The notes below the pieces were generated by a model. That model was given only the letters and a program-made list of their open reading frames with translations. It did no database searches and was not told where the DNA came from. The position numbers and the translations under genes are program-made. From Uloborus plumipes (lineage: Eukaryota; Arthropoda; Arachnida; Araneae; Uloboridae): a stretch of DNA of 64,000 nt. Each line of letters opens with the position of its first letter. Within the stretch, counting starts at the first letter, position 1. Below, piece after piece: positions 44,221 to 55,540 of this stretch. The stretch spans positions 49,392-113,391 of the forward strand of contig JAXGGA010002857.1 in the NCBI GenBank assembly GCA_038373865.1, read 5' to 3'.

Positions 44221-46186
44221 TACGACCATTTAAGTTGAAAAACCTGCATTTGATGACCACCTCACCTCAAACTACTAAAGAAATGTTGCCGAATGAGAAA
44301 CAGTAGTTAAAACATTTTTCTGATGTGTTTGTAAAAAAATCATCATGCCAATAAAGCGATAAATTTGGCAATTACTGCCTGTTTTATGCAGACTTCATTT
44401 ACCCAACCTGTTCACTTTATCCCACTGGACTTTATGCTTTTAAAACAACAAATTCAAAAATAGTTCGTAAATTAAAAAGATAAAAAATTGTGTCGTAAAG
44501 ATACACGGTTTAAGTAAACTTTTGCATGGCAGATAAACAGTTTAATTATCAATCACTTATGAATGGAATAAATTGCGTTTATCATTCATTTATTTATTTA
44601 AAATTGTATAGGTTTGTGTGTCATAATTTTCTCTCTCTTCGTTTTTTATCGGACCAGAATTTCAAAGCCCTCGCATGAAAGCTTCACTTGAAAAGTTTTA
44701 AAAGTTTCTAAATTGATGACTAGACTTATATTAAAGAAATCTTCGAAAATCTGCATCATTTGAAACGTTTAAAATGCCCGGAATCCACAAACATATATTT
44801 ACTTAATTTCAGCAGTGAAATTATTATTTTTCACATTCTTTAACAAAAAACTAATTTTTTAATCTAATTGAAGTTAAAAACCAACATAAATAAAGCACAA
44901 ATAGTCGGAAAGTATTGCGAATAGATATTTGCTATACTTTCTACCTATTTGGGCTTTATTTACGTTGTTTTTTAACTTCAGTTATATTTTAGCACAAAGC
45001 TTATTTGATCATTTTTAATTAACTTTTTAATTATTACTATTTTTTTTTTTTTTGGTAACAATTAAAAAACAACTACGTCACTTTCGCTACACAAAACGAT
45101 TGTGGATCAGAATTTCAAAACCACCCCAGAAAAAGTTTCACTTCATTTCACTTCACTTCACTAAAAAAAACACCTTTTATAACCCTCCTTCCCCCCCGTT
45201 TTTTGTTATAACTTGTTATAGACCTCAGCTGAGCATTTCAATTTTTTACTCACAGAAGAAAAAGTTGGAACACTCAGCTGAGTTACAAGAGAACTTAACA
45301 GCAGAATCTAATCTTATAAATATTCAGAAATGTATAAAAACCTCTCCAACCAAACGTATAAAAGTAGAAAAATTCAATCGCGAATTCCATATTATACAGA
45401 TGGGAAGAATGAGACAGCGTTTATTTTAGAAATTTAAGGAAGAGTTTTCTCCCAGCTGTGAAAACTATCAAGGCGAAAAGTACGGAAAGCTGTTTTGAAT
45501 ATATCTACGATAGACGAATCCAAACGAGAAATTGGAAATTCTGTATAAACATAGGATGATTTTTTGCTTCTATTTTTGAAGTCAAATTTTATATCTGTTT
45601 TGATTTGAATTTTGAAATAAATAATGAAATAATAGTCCGTAAATCTGGGCTAGTATTTGGCCTTAGATATTTGTACTTAAATATAAATTTGAAATTGCTT
45701 TCAGATGTTAAGAAAAAGTTATCTCTTGCTTGTGTTATTTTTCATGAAAGAAAATCTTACTGGTTTGTCTTAAGATGTTACAAAACACAGTTGTCTTAAA
45801 CTGAACAAAATAAATAAAAAAATATATAAATAGATAAAATAAATCAATAAAAAATCAAAATAAAGAAAATAAATAATTAATAAAAACAAAAAATAAGTAA
45901 ATAAAAATGAAAAATAAGCAAAATCTGCAAGTTTGTCTGAAGCTTAAACTCCTCTGGAACTACTACGAGTCGAGAGTCGAACGAGATTAAACAGTTCCAA
46001 TGCTTAACATCAGACACTTGTGAAGGTTTTAACTACTATAATAATCCTTTCGTCATATTTTAAAAGGTCCTAAATCCAAATTTTGCTGCTATTCATTTTT
46101 ACAGAATTTTTGTTATTTGTTCAAAATATAGTTATCTAAGAAATGTAAAATTTTGTGCCTACATGGTTCTACTTTTGAGCTACAAC

Positions 46187-46218
<32 letters not shown>

Positions 46219-46279
46219 ATAAATAAATTAAAAAATAAATAAAAACATAAATAATAATAAATAAAATATATATATAAAT
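44221..46279. other. AT-rich intergenic; hairpin at 44868-44988
   Basis: An inverted repeat pairs AAGTTAAAAACCAACATAAA (44871) with TTTACGTTGTTTTTTAACTT (44959). Blocks near 44655 (GACCAGAATTTCAAAGCCC) and 45106 (ATCAGAATTTCAAAACC) are direct repeats. A long A run at 46191-46217 and AAATA-rich DNA at 45800-46270 could be a retroposon tail. No gene recognised. Confidence 0.45.
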
Positions 46280-46966
46280 ATACCCGGCTCTGCCTGGGTT
46301 TCTGCCTCGTAATATGTGTTTCAGTGAAACTCATTCATAATTTCTTCAACATTAAAGTGCACATCTATATACATAAATGGCTACTTCTGTAAGCAATGGC
46401 TATTTTTCTGTCTGGATAACTTAAAAAAACTGCGTTACACACCCTAAATACAAATGCAAGCTACAAATAATGTTTAGGTAAATAGGAATTATTATAAGCT
46501 TGGTATATTAAAATAAATATATATTTACAGTATCAATCGCACTGGAGTCAACCATTTCCAAATATTTCACGTTAAATAAGTGCCATTATTACAGTATCTC
46601 TCTTTGTGACTCCATTTGTGAAAACTCAATTGGTAAAAACATAAAATGATGTGATTAAGAAATTTTTTTGACTATAAACACTTTCCATTTTCTATGTGTT
46701 GCCAAAATTAATTCCATTTTTATTTAACCCGTTAGCGATTATTGGCATAGATGAATATAAAAATAAGAAAGCAATAAATTTCATACTTACTCCAGAGAAG
46801 CCTTGGTTCAAAATTTTCATCATGATAACTATTAATATTGTTGTTGGAGGCAACCAAATTTTGCAACAATGGGTTGAAAATTTAATCATTTAATGGGAAA
46901 ATTACATGAAATTTACCATTTTCCATAATAACTTTTTTAAACTAAGCTTTTTAGAAATAAATTATA
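46280..46966 (-). mobile_element. Helitron copy in reverse, without the mariner insertion
   Basis: Reverse complement of the Helitron at 33404-35073, from a 3'-like CCCAGGCAGAGCCGGGTAT to AAATTATTTCTAAAAAGC. Around 46530-46560 it reads through the site occupied by the mariner at 33952. The 5' TC start is lost, where an insertion joins at 46967. Confidence 0.75.
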
Positions 46967-47052
46967 ATGGCGAACTAAGGACAACCAGGGATTGCGAACC
47001 AGAGTTCTGGTCTTCCCCCTGATGACGTGCCAGTCCTTGGTTCGCCATTTCA
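46967..47052. repeat. Short inverted repeat, GGCGAACTAAGGAC ends
   Basis: AATGGCGAACTAAGGAC is met by GTCCTTGGTTCGCCATT about 50 bp later. A small foldback MITE or fragment. No ORF. Confidence 0.6.
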
Positions 47053-47449
47053 CTATCTCCTTTTGTGTTTTTGATCATATTAATAAAAAAGCATTTATGA
47101 AGGTCAAAAATTTATGCTTTCTAGTTTTTTCCAACATTTTCTCCCTTGAAGATTGGGCTTTCTTTCTTGCGACGGAAGAATTCTACTAAAAAGTATTTGC
47201 ATTTGTTTGGAGACCAAGCTACTCGATATGTAAGGGAGTTTCCCTCCAAAAGCGTTACTTGCATAATTGGAATTTATGCGAAAAATTGTGTTTTAAATTC
47301 GAATGTAAAAATAACTACCTGTCGAATATTTTTCAAACTCCTTCTAAACAATCTTCGAATGGATTTAAACACACACACCAAATTATATAAAAATCGGTCC
47401 CGACTTGTAGGAGGAGTACGGTGGCAAACTTTTGCAGAGAAGAAATATA

Positions 47450-47901
47450 GGGTAAGTGCTCCAGTAAGTCGGCCATTTAAGAGATCTTTTGTTGATCTTG
47501 GCTAACCTAGAACTTTCAGCTATCAATATAGCAACAAAAACAAGGTAAAACTTTAGAATGAACCTTTCTGATAGTAAATCACCTACTTGTTTCAAAAATT
47601 AAAAAAAAAAAAAAATAAAATCCAAGCTTTTGTCAATACTAGTAAATGCTCCAGTAGTCGGCTACAGAATCATCTTAGCTGAAAAATAAGCAGAATCGCA
47701 ATCTTGGATGACAGGTACACTATTCAAAATGAAATGACTCGTTACTAATTCAAAACAAGGACCCAAAACTTAACTGCCACTGGTTGATGATTGAGGATAG
47801 GTGCATGAATGTGTGAATGTATCATATCTGATTTTGAATTAAAAATGTACTATTTATGAGGAGTTTTATGTCATTGTGGCCGACTACTGGCGCACTTACC
47901 C
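47450..47901. mobile_element. Tc1/mariner-type MITE with GGGTAAGTGCTCCAGTA ends, copy 2
   Basis: 452 bp flanked by TA (47448-47449, 47902-47903), inverted relative to 41596-42067. Ends GGGTAAGTGCTCCAGTA and (complement) GGGTAAGTGCGCCAGTAGTC. No coding capacity. Confidence 0.85.
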
Positions 47902-47903
47902 TA

Positions 47904-48242
47904 TACTATTTATTATTATTATAATTCAATTCTAAATTTTTTAGAAGTTATAACACTTTAAAAACGTTACAACTACATCATTTTTTTTTTTTTTTTGCTT
48001 TTCCCAAAAGAAAAGAAAACAAGTTTTAAGAAACTTCCTTATCATTTAACGATTGAGAAGACTCAGCAAAAGAAATTTCTGCCATAAATTAATTTCTCCC
48101 CCGTGAAAAATCTTCGCACCAAGCTCATCAAATTAATGAAAAACCGGGTTCACGATCCCGCACAAATCAGCGATCATCATAAGGAGAGAGCGGCCTTAAA
48201 AAGGAGGAAAGAAAAAAAAAAGGATCGCATCGCAACTTTTCA
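47904..48242. other. AT-rich region before the CpG-rich block
   Basis: T run at 47981-47997; no gene seen. It could hold distal promoter elements of the presumed gene starting in the next block. Confidence 0.35.
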
Positions 48243-48460
48243 TTGAGATTGATTCGTGCTCCTTCTGCGCATGCGCCCCTGCTCCGGGAAGCGCGAGAGC
48301 AACTCCTTCCGTCTTCCGGCGTGAGATCACATTGCGGCCTGCGACGGATAAAGTCGGTCGCAAGCGCGTGCGTTTATATCTGGTGCGCAACGGATTATCT
48401 CGGGGTAAAACTGTCTCGTCTGTGACTGTCAAAACTTCACGTGGGACAAATTTTTGACCG
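48243..48460 (+). promoter_or_regulatory. CpG-rich promoter and non-coding first exon with splice donor (presumed)
   Basis: This 218-bp block is much richer in G+C and CpG than its surroundings. It contains an NRF1-type palindrome GCGCATGCGC (48267-48276), an ETS-type CTTCCGG (48313-48319) and several GCGC words, and ends in a good splice donor, GACCG|GTAAGC (48460/48461). Together these suggest a housekeeping promoter and first exon on the plus strand. I found no recognisable coding exon downstream in the window, so the gene is unknown. Confidence 0.5.
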
Positions 48461-49231
48461 GTAAGCAATGATTTTTTTTTTGGATAAAATTGTCGGTTGT
48501 ATGCTTGACATTTAGAAGAAGGGTGCGTATTAGAATAGCATTTCTCAATATTTTTTTTGGCAATCGGACCATTGGTAAGAGTTTTTGAAAAAAAAAAAAA
48601 ATCGGGCCCGGTATTTTTTTTAAATCTATTCTTTTTTCTTTGTTTCTCTTTTTTTCCGAAGAAAAAGAAATTAACCTTACATTTGCGAGCCATTCAAACC
48701 AGTGAATTTTTACAGACCGGTAAGGGTTTTTCGTTTTTGGAAAAAATAAAAAAAAAAGGTTCAAATCAATGAAAGTTTGAATATTGTGAAAAAATTTGCG
48801 AATTGTAGAGATTTTCTTTCTTTCCTTCTTTACAAAATAATAATAATTTTAAATGAATTTATAAATATGTAAATGAAACTTTTCTTGGTGTTCGAAAACT
48901 GTTACAAAAATATGTCAAAAAATAAGAATAAGACAAGTAATTACTGTAATAATTATACCTAAATAAGAAGCGCAGCGGAAAAATCTTAGAAAAGAACGAA
49001 AATTAATTACAAAATTCACGTAAAAGATATCTTATACGATACTATTATCATACTTCTTTATTTATTTATTAATTATCATTATTATTATTAGTCTAAGTAA
49101 GGAATTTTTTTAACGTGGACAAGCAAAAATCTCAAGGATTGGTCAAATTTTACTGCGGACCATCGGTTGAGAATCGTTGTTTTAGAGTTAGGCGTAGTTT
49201 AAGAAATATTTAATGGACTTTAGTATCTCCA
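48461..49231. other. Presumed first-intron sequence, no gene seen
   Basis: AT-rich with T or A runs near 48470, 48587 and 48650. Second copy of a donor-like ACCGGTAAG at 48717-48725. Overlapping ORFs on both strands (48196-48772) follow the runs and have no domain. Confidence 0.35.
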
Positions 49232-50035
49232 CTAGCTGCCAGGGCAGCTAGATTAGCTTCCTGCGGCATGTTGATGCATAACGTCCCCCCTCTCTAACTT
49301 TTACCTCATTCTGAAGTTTTATTTGATATAATTTAATGTTCATTCGATTTCAAGACATACCACGCACGTGGCCCGGCGTTGCACGGGCACTTCGTGCCTT
49401 GAAAGTAGTGAGAAAAAAATTTAAAGAAACTACTCCCCGCCAAGGCGGCTCGCTTACAGGCGCTTCACGCCTTTACTTTTTTCCTATATAAAAAAAATCA
49501 TTCGAATTATTGAGATGCTTCACGCCTTCAAGATGGTGAGGAAAGTTTCAGCAAGTTCAGCTCGCTCAAAGGAAAGAAGCAGACACAGATACTCAGTTTT
49601 TAATATAAGTAGATGGCTTTTCAACAAATGAATGTTTCAAAATATTACCAGTAGCTAGCGATAAAAATACTACGTAAGTAACCCGCTTATGAGTTTCGTG
49701 TTTGATTTAGTTAAGCCTTCATTCTAAATTCTCATTCTCATTGTTATCACTGTTTCATAGCAACGACGTTTTGCAAAAATGGATTTCATATTTAATCATT
49801 TATTAGGCTTAATCGCTTTAAATTTGACTACTTATTAATTGATATCTTCGCTAATTAAAATCGTATAATTATATCAATTGAAACTAATGAAGCCTGAAAA
49901 ATTACCTATCTATCGGTACCTGGTTCGACTTTCAGGTCATTGGCGTTCAGGAGAAAGAAGCGTGACATAGAAAGATAGTTAGAAAGATAGAAAGAAAGAT
50001 AGTTAGAAAGATACTCAGTTTTTAATATAAGTAGA
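49232..50035 (-). mobile_element. Reversed Helitron(s) with two 5' ends
   Basis: On the minus strand TCTACTTATATTAAAAACTG starts at 50035 and again at 49614, both preceded by A. The 3' end is at 49232, where hairpin GCTGCCCTGGCAGC precedes TAG and T follows. A second hairpin-like block at 49372-49395 (GTGCAACGCCGGGCCACGTG) is another Helitron 3'-type motif. AGATAG repeats lie next to the 50035 end. No Rep/helicase ORF. Confidence 0.65.
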
Positions 50036-50320
50036 TTAATTAAAATGGCAAAAAATCAAACAGTTACATTCAGTTGGATATACACTGGAGGACCCGATGC
50101 TTTTCAGTATATCAGTGGAACCGATGCTTTTCTGGTTGATTTTAGTTTTCTTCTAAAATTCCTCATATTATACTTTTTTGTGCATTTTCTTTTGTTATGG
50201 TTTGGTGATATTTAATAGGCTATAGATGTTTGTCGAAGTATTATTGCTTTGATAAAAATTAAAGGAAGGAAAATTTTCACGGGGGTGCCAAGTGTAAATC
50301 AAAATAGTTTTTACATAATA

Positions 50321-50494
50321 CAGTCGACGCTCGATATAACGACCGTCTCCGTCCTACAGAAAACGGTCTTTATAACGAGTGGTCGCTATAAGAGGTAGCA
50401 CATAGAGTATATTGGGATACAGTTGGGAGTTTTCTCACCGGTCGTTATATTAGGATGGTCTTTTTACGTGTGGTCGTTATAACGAGCTTGACTG
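50321..50494. mobile_element. Mariner-type MITE, 174 bp
   Basis: Ends CAGTCGACGCTCGATATAAC and (complement) CAGTCAAGCTCGTTATAAC, flanked by TA (50319-50320, 50495-50496). The interior repeats GGTCGTTATA-type words. No ORF. Confidence 0.9.
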
Positions 50495-50606
50495 TATATA
50501 GGAAAAATGCACTCGCGTTTTATTCGTACAGTTATGGAAAAATAACGTGTAAAATAAGTAAAAATCGAAAAACAACGTCTAAAAGCACAAATGGGTCGAA
50601 TTAATA

Positions 50607-50653
50607 TTGGCAAACATGTTTCAAAGGCATAAAGCCTCCTTCTTCAGTGCCAA
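50607..50653 (-). ncRNA. Hammerhead ribozyme (left arm, opposite strand)
   Basis: Exact reverse complement of the 50672-50718 motif, so all core residues, the stem I pairing and the GTT cleavage triplet are conserved on the minus strand. The two ribozymes point away from each other. Confidence 0.72.
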
Positions 50654-50671
50654 GCAAGAAGCTTTTCTTGC

Positions 50672-50718
50672 TTGGCACTGAAGAAGGAGGCTTTATGCCT
50701 TTGAAACATGTTTGCCAA
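50672..50718 (+). ncRNA. Hammerhead ribozyme (right arm)
   Basis: Core in order: stem I strand TTGGCA, CTGAAGA (consensus CUGANGA), stem II AGGAGGC-TTTAT-GCCTTT with one bulge, GAAA, the palindromic stem III ACATGT, then the cleavage triplet GTT, then TGCCAA closing stem I with six pairs. Expected cleavage follows position 50712. The short palindromic stem III fits hammerheads that work as dimers in Penelope-like elements. Confidence 0.75.
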
Positions 50719-50774
50719 TTTTAATTCGACCCATTTGTGCTTTTAGACGTTGTTTTTCGATTTTTACTTATTTT

Positions 50775-51305
50775 CGCACAAAGTGAACTGTTTTTAATAA
50801 CGTGTAAAATAGTCTGTAGATGTATGTTTAATTTCTACTGTGTTATGCCAAGCACGTCAGAATAGAAATTAGTGAGTTTAGGTGGTTTTCTTGTAACCAA
50901 TTTTACATATATACAAGTTTTATGGTCATTTGTGAAAGGGAAATATTAAAAAAAAAAAAAAAAAGAAAAGATGGACTCTGAATCAGCTATACGCAGGCGT
51001 AAAACTTTAAAAAGCAATTTCTCATTTTGAACTCAGCTGCAGGTATGACTTGTGTGCGCAGTACGTCTCTCGGGGGTCATCATCATATTCAATTTAAATT
51101 GTTTTTTACATGTAAGACAAATGCAGTAGCGTTACAGTGCATACAATTATGGAAACTAAAATCGTATCTTCAGAAAAGAAATTAAAAAAAAAATGCGTAT
51201 TAAAAAAAAGGTATTTTAAGGAGTTTTATGTTATTACAGATAAGATTTGGCATTAACCTTACCAGTTCACAAAATTCCTAAAATATCGCACTGTAGTTCG
51301 AAGTA
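50775..51305. other. Intergenic, no gene seen
   Basis: A run at 50948-50964 and generic AT-rich sequence. Nothing else supported. Confidence 0.35.
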
Positions 51306-51480
51306 CTGTCGGCCCCGCTTGAACGAATACTGTCGGTTCCAAGAAATATTATTCGATTAAACGGGGTATTCGATTAAGCAGGGATCTTTAACATTACGTC
51401 TATGGCATTGGTTCCGAGATATTTTATTCGCATAAGCGGTGTATTCGTTTATCCGTTACCCAAATAAGCGGGGACGACAG
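51306..51480. mobile_element. Mariner/pogo-type MITE, 175 bp
   Basis: Ends CTGTCGGCCCCGCTTGAACG and (complement) CTGTCGTCCCCGCTTATTTG, flanked by TA (51304-51305, 51481-51482). CATAAGCGG and AACGGGG words recur inside. Its size nearly equals that of the MITE at 50321-50494, but the sequence differs. Confidence 0.85.
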
Positions 51481-51727
51481 TACTATGAAAACAAAAACAA
51501 ACAAAAAAATAAATAAATAAAAATGAAATTATTACATTGAGAAATGATGCTGTTTAACATTTTACTTCAGTTAAAAAAATAAGATGAACTTTGATAAACT
51601 GGGATGTTTGAGGTTGCATTTGCAGTACCGTGTCCGATAGTGAAAACCTCCCGTTCTGGGGCGGATTCGATTTATGTATCAGACAGGATGTATAAAGTAA
51701 GATGTACGAGTCAGAATTTAAAGATAC

Positions 51728-51990
51728 ACTGTTAAAGATAATTTTTTTAGAGTATAATACAGCTTATTTACAGTCAGAAACTAAATGTGCTAATTTTACA
51801 GTAATAAACTGAAAAATTGCTAGTTTTACAGTTTATTACTATGCATTTTACAGTTTTAAACTGGAACCTTTGCTTCCAGCATTATACTGCTGTTTTTGCA
51901 GTAAAATACAGCTAATGTTATGGTATTTAACTGTAAAATCGCCGGTTTTTCAGTTTATTACTGCGCTTTTACAGTTTTAAACTGAAACCT
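51728..51990. repeat. TTTACAG palindrome-array MITE, partial copy 2
   Basis: AACTGTAAAAT / ATTTTACAGTTTATTACT units and GCTTCCAGCATTATACTG blocks match the family at 43508 and 53968. It starts ACACTGTTAAAGATAA and ends where a G run at 52011-52022 follows. No ORF. Confidence 0.7.
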
Positions 51991-52200
51991 CTGCTTTCAG
52001 TATGGGAGAAGGGGGGGGGGGTTTGACGGTCTGTCTGCCCCTTCACCCCCCAAATAATTTTTGAGTGTACTGTCCGATTTGAACGAACTTTTCTTTTGTT
52101 CGAAATCTCTCGGCAAGGAAACCTCATTACCGTATATGACTTTTCAATTTGAAAAATGTTTCGTTCAGATTTGAACCGTTCAAACAACCTGTATCCACTG

Positions 52201-52346
52201 CAGGGTCGTCATTTCAAGTTTTGCAGGGGGGGGGGGGGCAAAGGGTCCAAGCACAATACAATTTCATCGGAAAACATTAAAAACCACGCCCACATATGGA
52301 AATGCATTGATTTCTCAAAGAGGGGGCCCCCTAAATGACAGGCCTG
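52201..52346. mobile_element. hAT-like MITE with G tract, copy B
   Basis: Homologue of 28125-28297: CAGGGTCGTCATTTC start, G run, GGCAAAGGG, AATTTCATCGGAAAAC, and AAATGACAGGCCTG end. Flanks share CCACT with an offset, so its target duplication is not clean. Confidence 0.65.
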
Positions 52347-52651
52347 CCACTAACTACTTTTGAATGAACAGTCTGATTTGAACAAACTTTTTCTGAGCGA
52401 AAGGTCTGGGCGAGGACACTTCATTCCCGTACTTGAGTTTTCGATTTGAACTATGTTTCGTTAAATTTTGTGGAGCTCAAAAAAAAATGTCCCCTAAGAA
52501 CTTTTGAGTGAAGAGTCCGATTAGAACAAACCCTGGTGATATGTGACACAGGAGTGGTGGGAGTGAGGGTAAGGTGAAGTGTTACACTGTGTGACAGAAG
52601 GGGGGCGGGCAAAAATGGGGAAAAAAGTTCAGCGTCATATATGGACAACCC

Positions 52652-52993
52652 CTAAATAGAATTTTGCAGCAATATTAAGATGTATTCAAAATGTTCAAGT
52701 GGCACAAAATGCTCAAACATAGACGTTTCGAAACATGAATTAAATATAAGTCGAAACATTCTGATGAAATGCGAATTGTGGAAGTAATGATTCAGCTCCG
52801 AATCTTCAACGTTCCGAAGGTTCATTTCTTTTTTAAAGGAACTGACTTCAATTTCCAGAGACGGGATAGTTTTCATCATCGCGACACATGGTTTTTCGAT
52901 TCGGGGAGGAAGAATTTCCTCTTTGTCCTGATAGCAACTTCGATACAATAAATCTAGAGCTCCTATACATACCCAGGCCAAACTTTCCGACAT
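52652..52993 (-). CDS. Possible 113-residue protein or first coding exon, unknown
   Basis: An open frame starting MSESLAWVCIGALDLLYRSC with a fair start context (CAAAATGTC) and non-repetitive, mixed composition, including a CVAMMKTIPSLEIEVSSFKK segment. It is not recognised as any family and has no signal peptide or obvious motif. A run of AAAATGGCGG (YY1-like) lies about 680 bp upstream on the other strand. It could equally be chance. Confidence 0.25.
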   Translation of the reverse strand: MSESLAWVCIGALDLLYRSCYQDKEEILPPRIEKPCVAMMKTIPSLEIEVSSFKKEMNLRNVEDSELNHYFHNSHFIRMFRLIFNSCFETSMFEHFVPLEHFEYILILLQNSI

Positions 52994-53967
52994 TTTGGAT
53001 CAAAAGAGAGAGTGAAAGTTAGCGACGCGAACGTGTTTTCACTTCAATTTCAGTTATATTTTCGAAGAATGCTATAAAGTTTATTGTCAAAAAAGCTTCA
53101 AAAACAACAAATTAAGTAAAAGGACAACCACATTTTAAAATATTGATTAAATAAACAAAACAAGCAGATCATAAAATCGAAGCCGTTTCAAGTGACGAGA
53201 AAAGACAAGTTCTGGGTATAAGTCTCTCTTTTATATTCATGTTCCTATACTACATATTTGAATTTCCGTAAAAGGGTCGATTTCGGCAAACTTTTCAGTT
53301 TTACAAATTAATTTATTAACTGAACTAAAACTTAAGCATTAATGACCTAGGAAATATAATTCTTCAGTTAAGTAGTAAACTATTTGATTGAAATAAAAAT
53401 GGTGCTGAGAATTTATTTAACAAAGATTTCTTCTTTCACTCTGTTAAGCTTTTACTCCAGCTGTCCTGTACCTCGTCAATTAATTATGGTTTTTCCCCCG
53501 ATTTCTTTTAACTTTGAAAATTGGAGAGACAAGATCCTATCTGTGAGCTATTAATACAGTAACACTGCAACACAGTCACTCATTTTTACAATCTTAAAGT
53601 CACAGTGTAGCTTAATTTGTAAGCGAGCTCAATGGCAGTGGATTAGGAGCTGACGACTATTTTGATCTAAAATGGCGGATGCGTCTGCTTCCAAGTTATA
53701 AGGGCTTTAAATAAATCAGAATGGCCCAATTCAGGTTTTCTGCACAGTACTTTCGGGAAATGTATTCGTTGTAAAAAATAAAATCGTACGTTGCTATTGG
53801 AGTTCGTTTGGACTGAAATGGAGGGAAATCTTGCATGAAGTAGGAAGGAAGATTTGGCAACTAAAAGAAGGTAAAATAAATTGTTTGTTAATGAAGTTTA
53901 AGATTGTGATTATGACCCTTGAAATAAAAATCGATTAACACTAGAAAGACTGAAGGGTCTCTTCCTA
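52994..53967. other. Intergenic; YY1-like AAAATGGCGG at 53669-53678
   Basis: The word AAAATGGCGGATGCG near 53669 is a YY1-type core promoter site. Just downstream, AATGGAGGGAAATCTTGCAT stops early (TGA) and an AAAAGAAG|GTAAAA donor-like junction lies at 53870. These could mark a promoter with a short first exon on the plus strand, but no downstream exon is recognised. Confidence 0.3.
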
Positions 53968-54730
53968 CACTGCAAAAAATAAGCGTTGTTTTTACAGTAT
54001 AATACTGGCAGCAGAGGTTCCAGTTTAAAACTGTAAAATGCACAGTAATAAACTGTATAAATAGCAATTTTGTAGTTTATTACTGTAAAACAGCAATTTT
54101 ATAGTTTATTACTGTAAAACAGTAATTTTACAGTTTATTACCACAATTTTAGTTTATTACAGCAAAGTTAGCTGTATTAAACTGTAAAAACAACAGCATA
54201 ATACTGGCAGCAGAGGTTCCAGTATAAAACTGTAAAATACACAGTAATAAACTGCAAAATTAGCTATTTTAGTTTATCACTGTAAAATTGGCAATTTACA
54301 GTTTATTACTGTAAAAGTAGCAATTTTTGCAGTTTATTATTACAAAATTAGATGAATTATAATGTTAAAACAACATTCATTTTTTACAGTGTACTTTTGG
54401 AGGGAATTAAAACTGTAAAATGCACAGTAGTGAACTGTAAAACAAGCAATCTTTTTTTTTTTTACTGTAAAGTTAGCAATTTTACAGTTAGTTACAATAC
54501 CTGTAAAATTTAGCTGTTACTGTAAAAACAGCAGTATAACACTGGCAGATGAGGTTAGAGTTTAAAACTGTAAAATACACGGTAATAAACTGAAAAATTA
54601 TCAATTTTGCAGTTTATTACTGTAAACTTAGCAATTTGACTGTTTATTACTCTTAAATTAACATTTTTTTACAGTTAATTACAATAAAATTAGCTGTATT
54701 ATACTGTAAAAATAACATTCATATTTTACC
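53968..54730. mobile_element. TTTACAG palindrome-array MITE, tandem copies
   Basis: From CACTGCAAAAAATAAG to CAACATTCATATTTTACCAG the region holds three tandem units, each with GGCAGCAGAGGTTCCAGT, AACTGTAAAATGCACAG and many ATTTTACAGTTTATTACTG palindromes. An internal CATTCATTTTTTACAGTG at 54375-54392 marks the end of one unit. No coding capacity. Confidence 0.75.
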
Positions 54731-55540
54731 AGTATATAGTTACAATCACATATACATTGTCCAATCACTTTATTTAATTAATTGGCATTATATTTACAAA
54801 TACAAACTATACGGTCCCAATTAATTATTTTGATATAAATAGGAAGAAACTTACAGCATGATAAAACGATTTCTTGAATTATTATTATTATTTTTTAAAT
54901 GAAAGCATGTAGGCAAGATTATACAAACAGCAATACAATGGTTAAATTTAGCAAACTGGTTAAATTTACCGTTTTACACTTTCCACTATTTTAACTGCTT
55001 TTCAATTTCACTTCAAACTACACAGATTAATTTTGTCTTTTCATTTAGATGACAAGGAATTATTTTACTTCTAATTTAATAGCAAGAAATAAAACATGAA
55101 GTAATTTCAGTTTCAACTCTTATTTTGGAAAATTAATTTGTCTGCTGCCCAGGAAAAACATTTGATAATTTTATACATTGTTTGATAATGAATCTTTAAA
55201 ACTACGTCACTAATTATTTTCAAACACTTAATAACAACATAAATTAAAAATTGTAAGATTCATTATCTGTTTTTCAAAATTTAAACAGTTTTGGCGACTT
55301 ATACGCATTTTCAGTGGTAAGATTTTGTATAAATTACAATGAAATCTCATTACAGCGAACACCAATGCAACGAAACTCCCGTCTGAACGAATAAAATTTG
55401 TTGCTCGTTGATTTGAAGTTCGTCGTAAGGGCATTTTATTGTATATTTATAATTTATAGTGAGATTTAACTTCTTTTTAAAATTTTGATTAGAAGATTAA
55501 TTTCTTCTAATGCCGTTAAGTTCTAACTCAGTATAAAATA
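54731..55540. other. AT-rich intergenic, no gene seen
   Basis: No repeat ends or ORFs that I can defend. A 68-codon minus ORF (55228-55434) has no recognisable domain. Confidence 0.35.

Larger units (their letters stand above)
50548..50774. repeat. Palindrome made of two inverted retroelement ends
   Basis: Left arm about 50548-50660, right arm about 50667-50774, nearly identical in inverted orientation with a tiny loop (AAGCTTTT). Each arm contains a hammerhead-like motif. Penelope-like retroelements are known to carry such ribozymes in their terminal repeats and to form inverted arrangements. Assignment to that group is inferred. Confidence 0.75.

Noticed and set aside
48196..48693. 165-residue minus-strand ORF over the CpG-rich block
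   Set aside because: It begins in A/T homopolymers and reads antisense through the presumed promoter; no domain.
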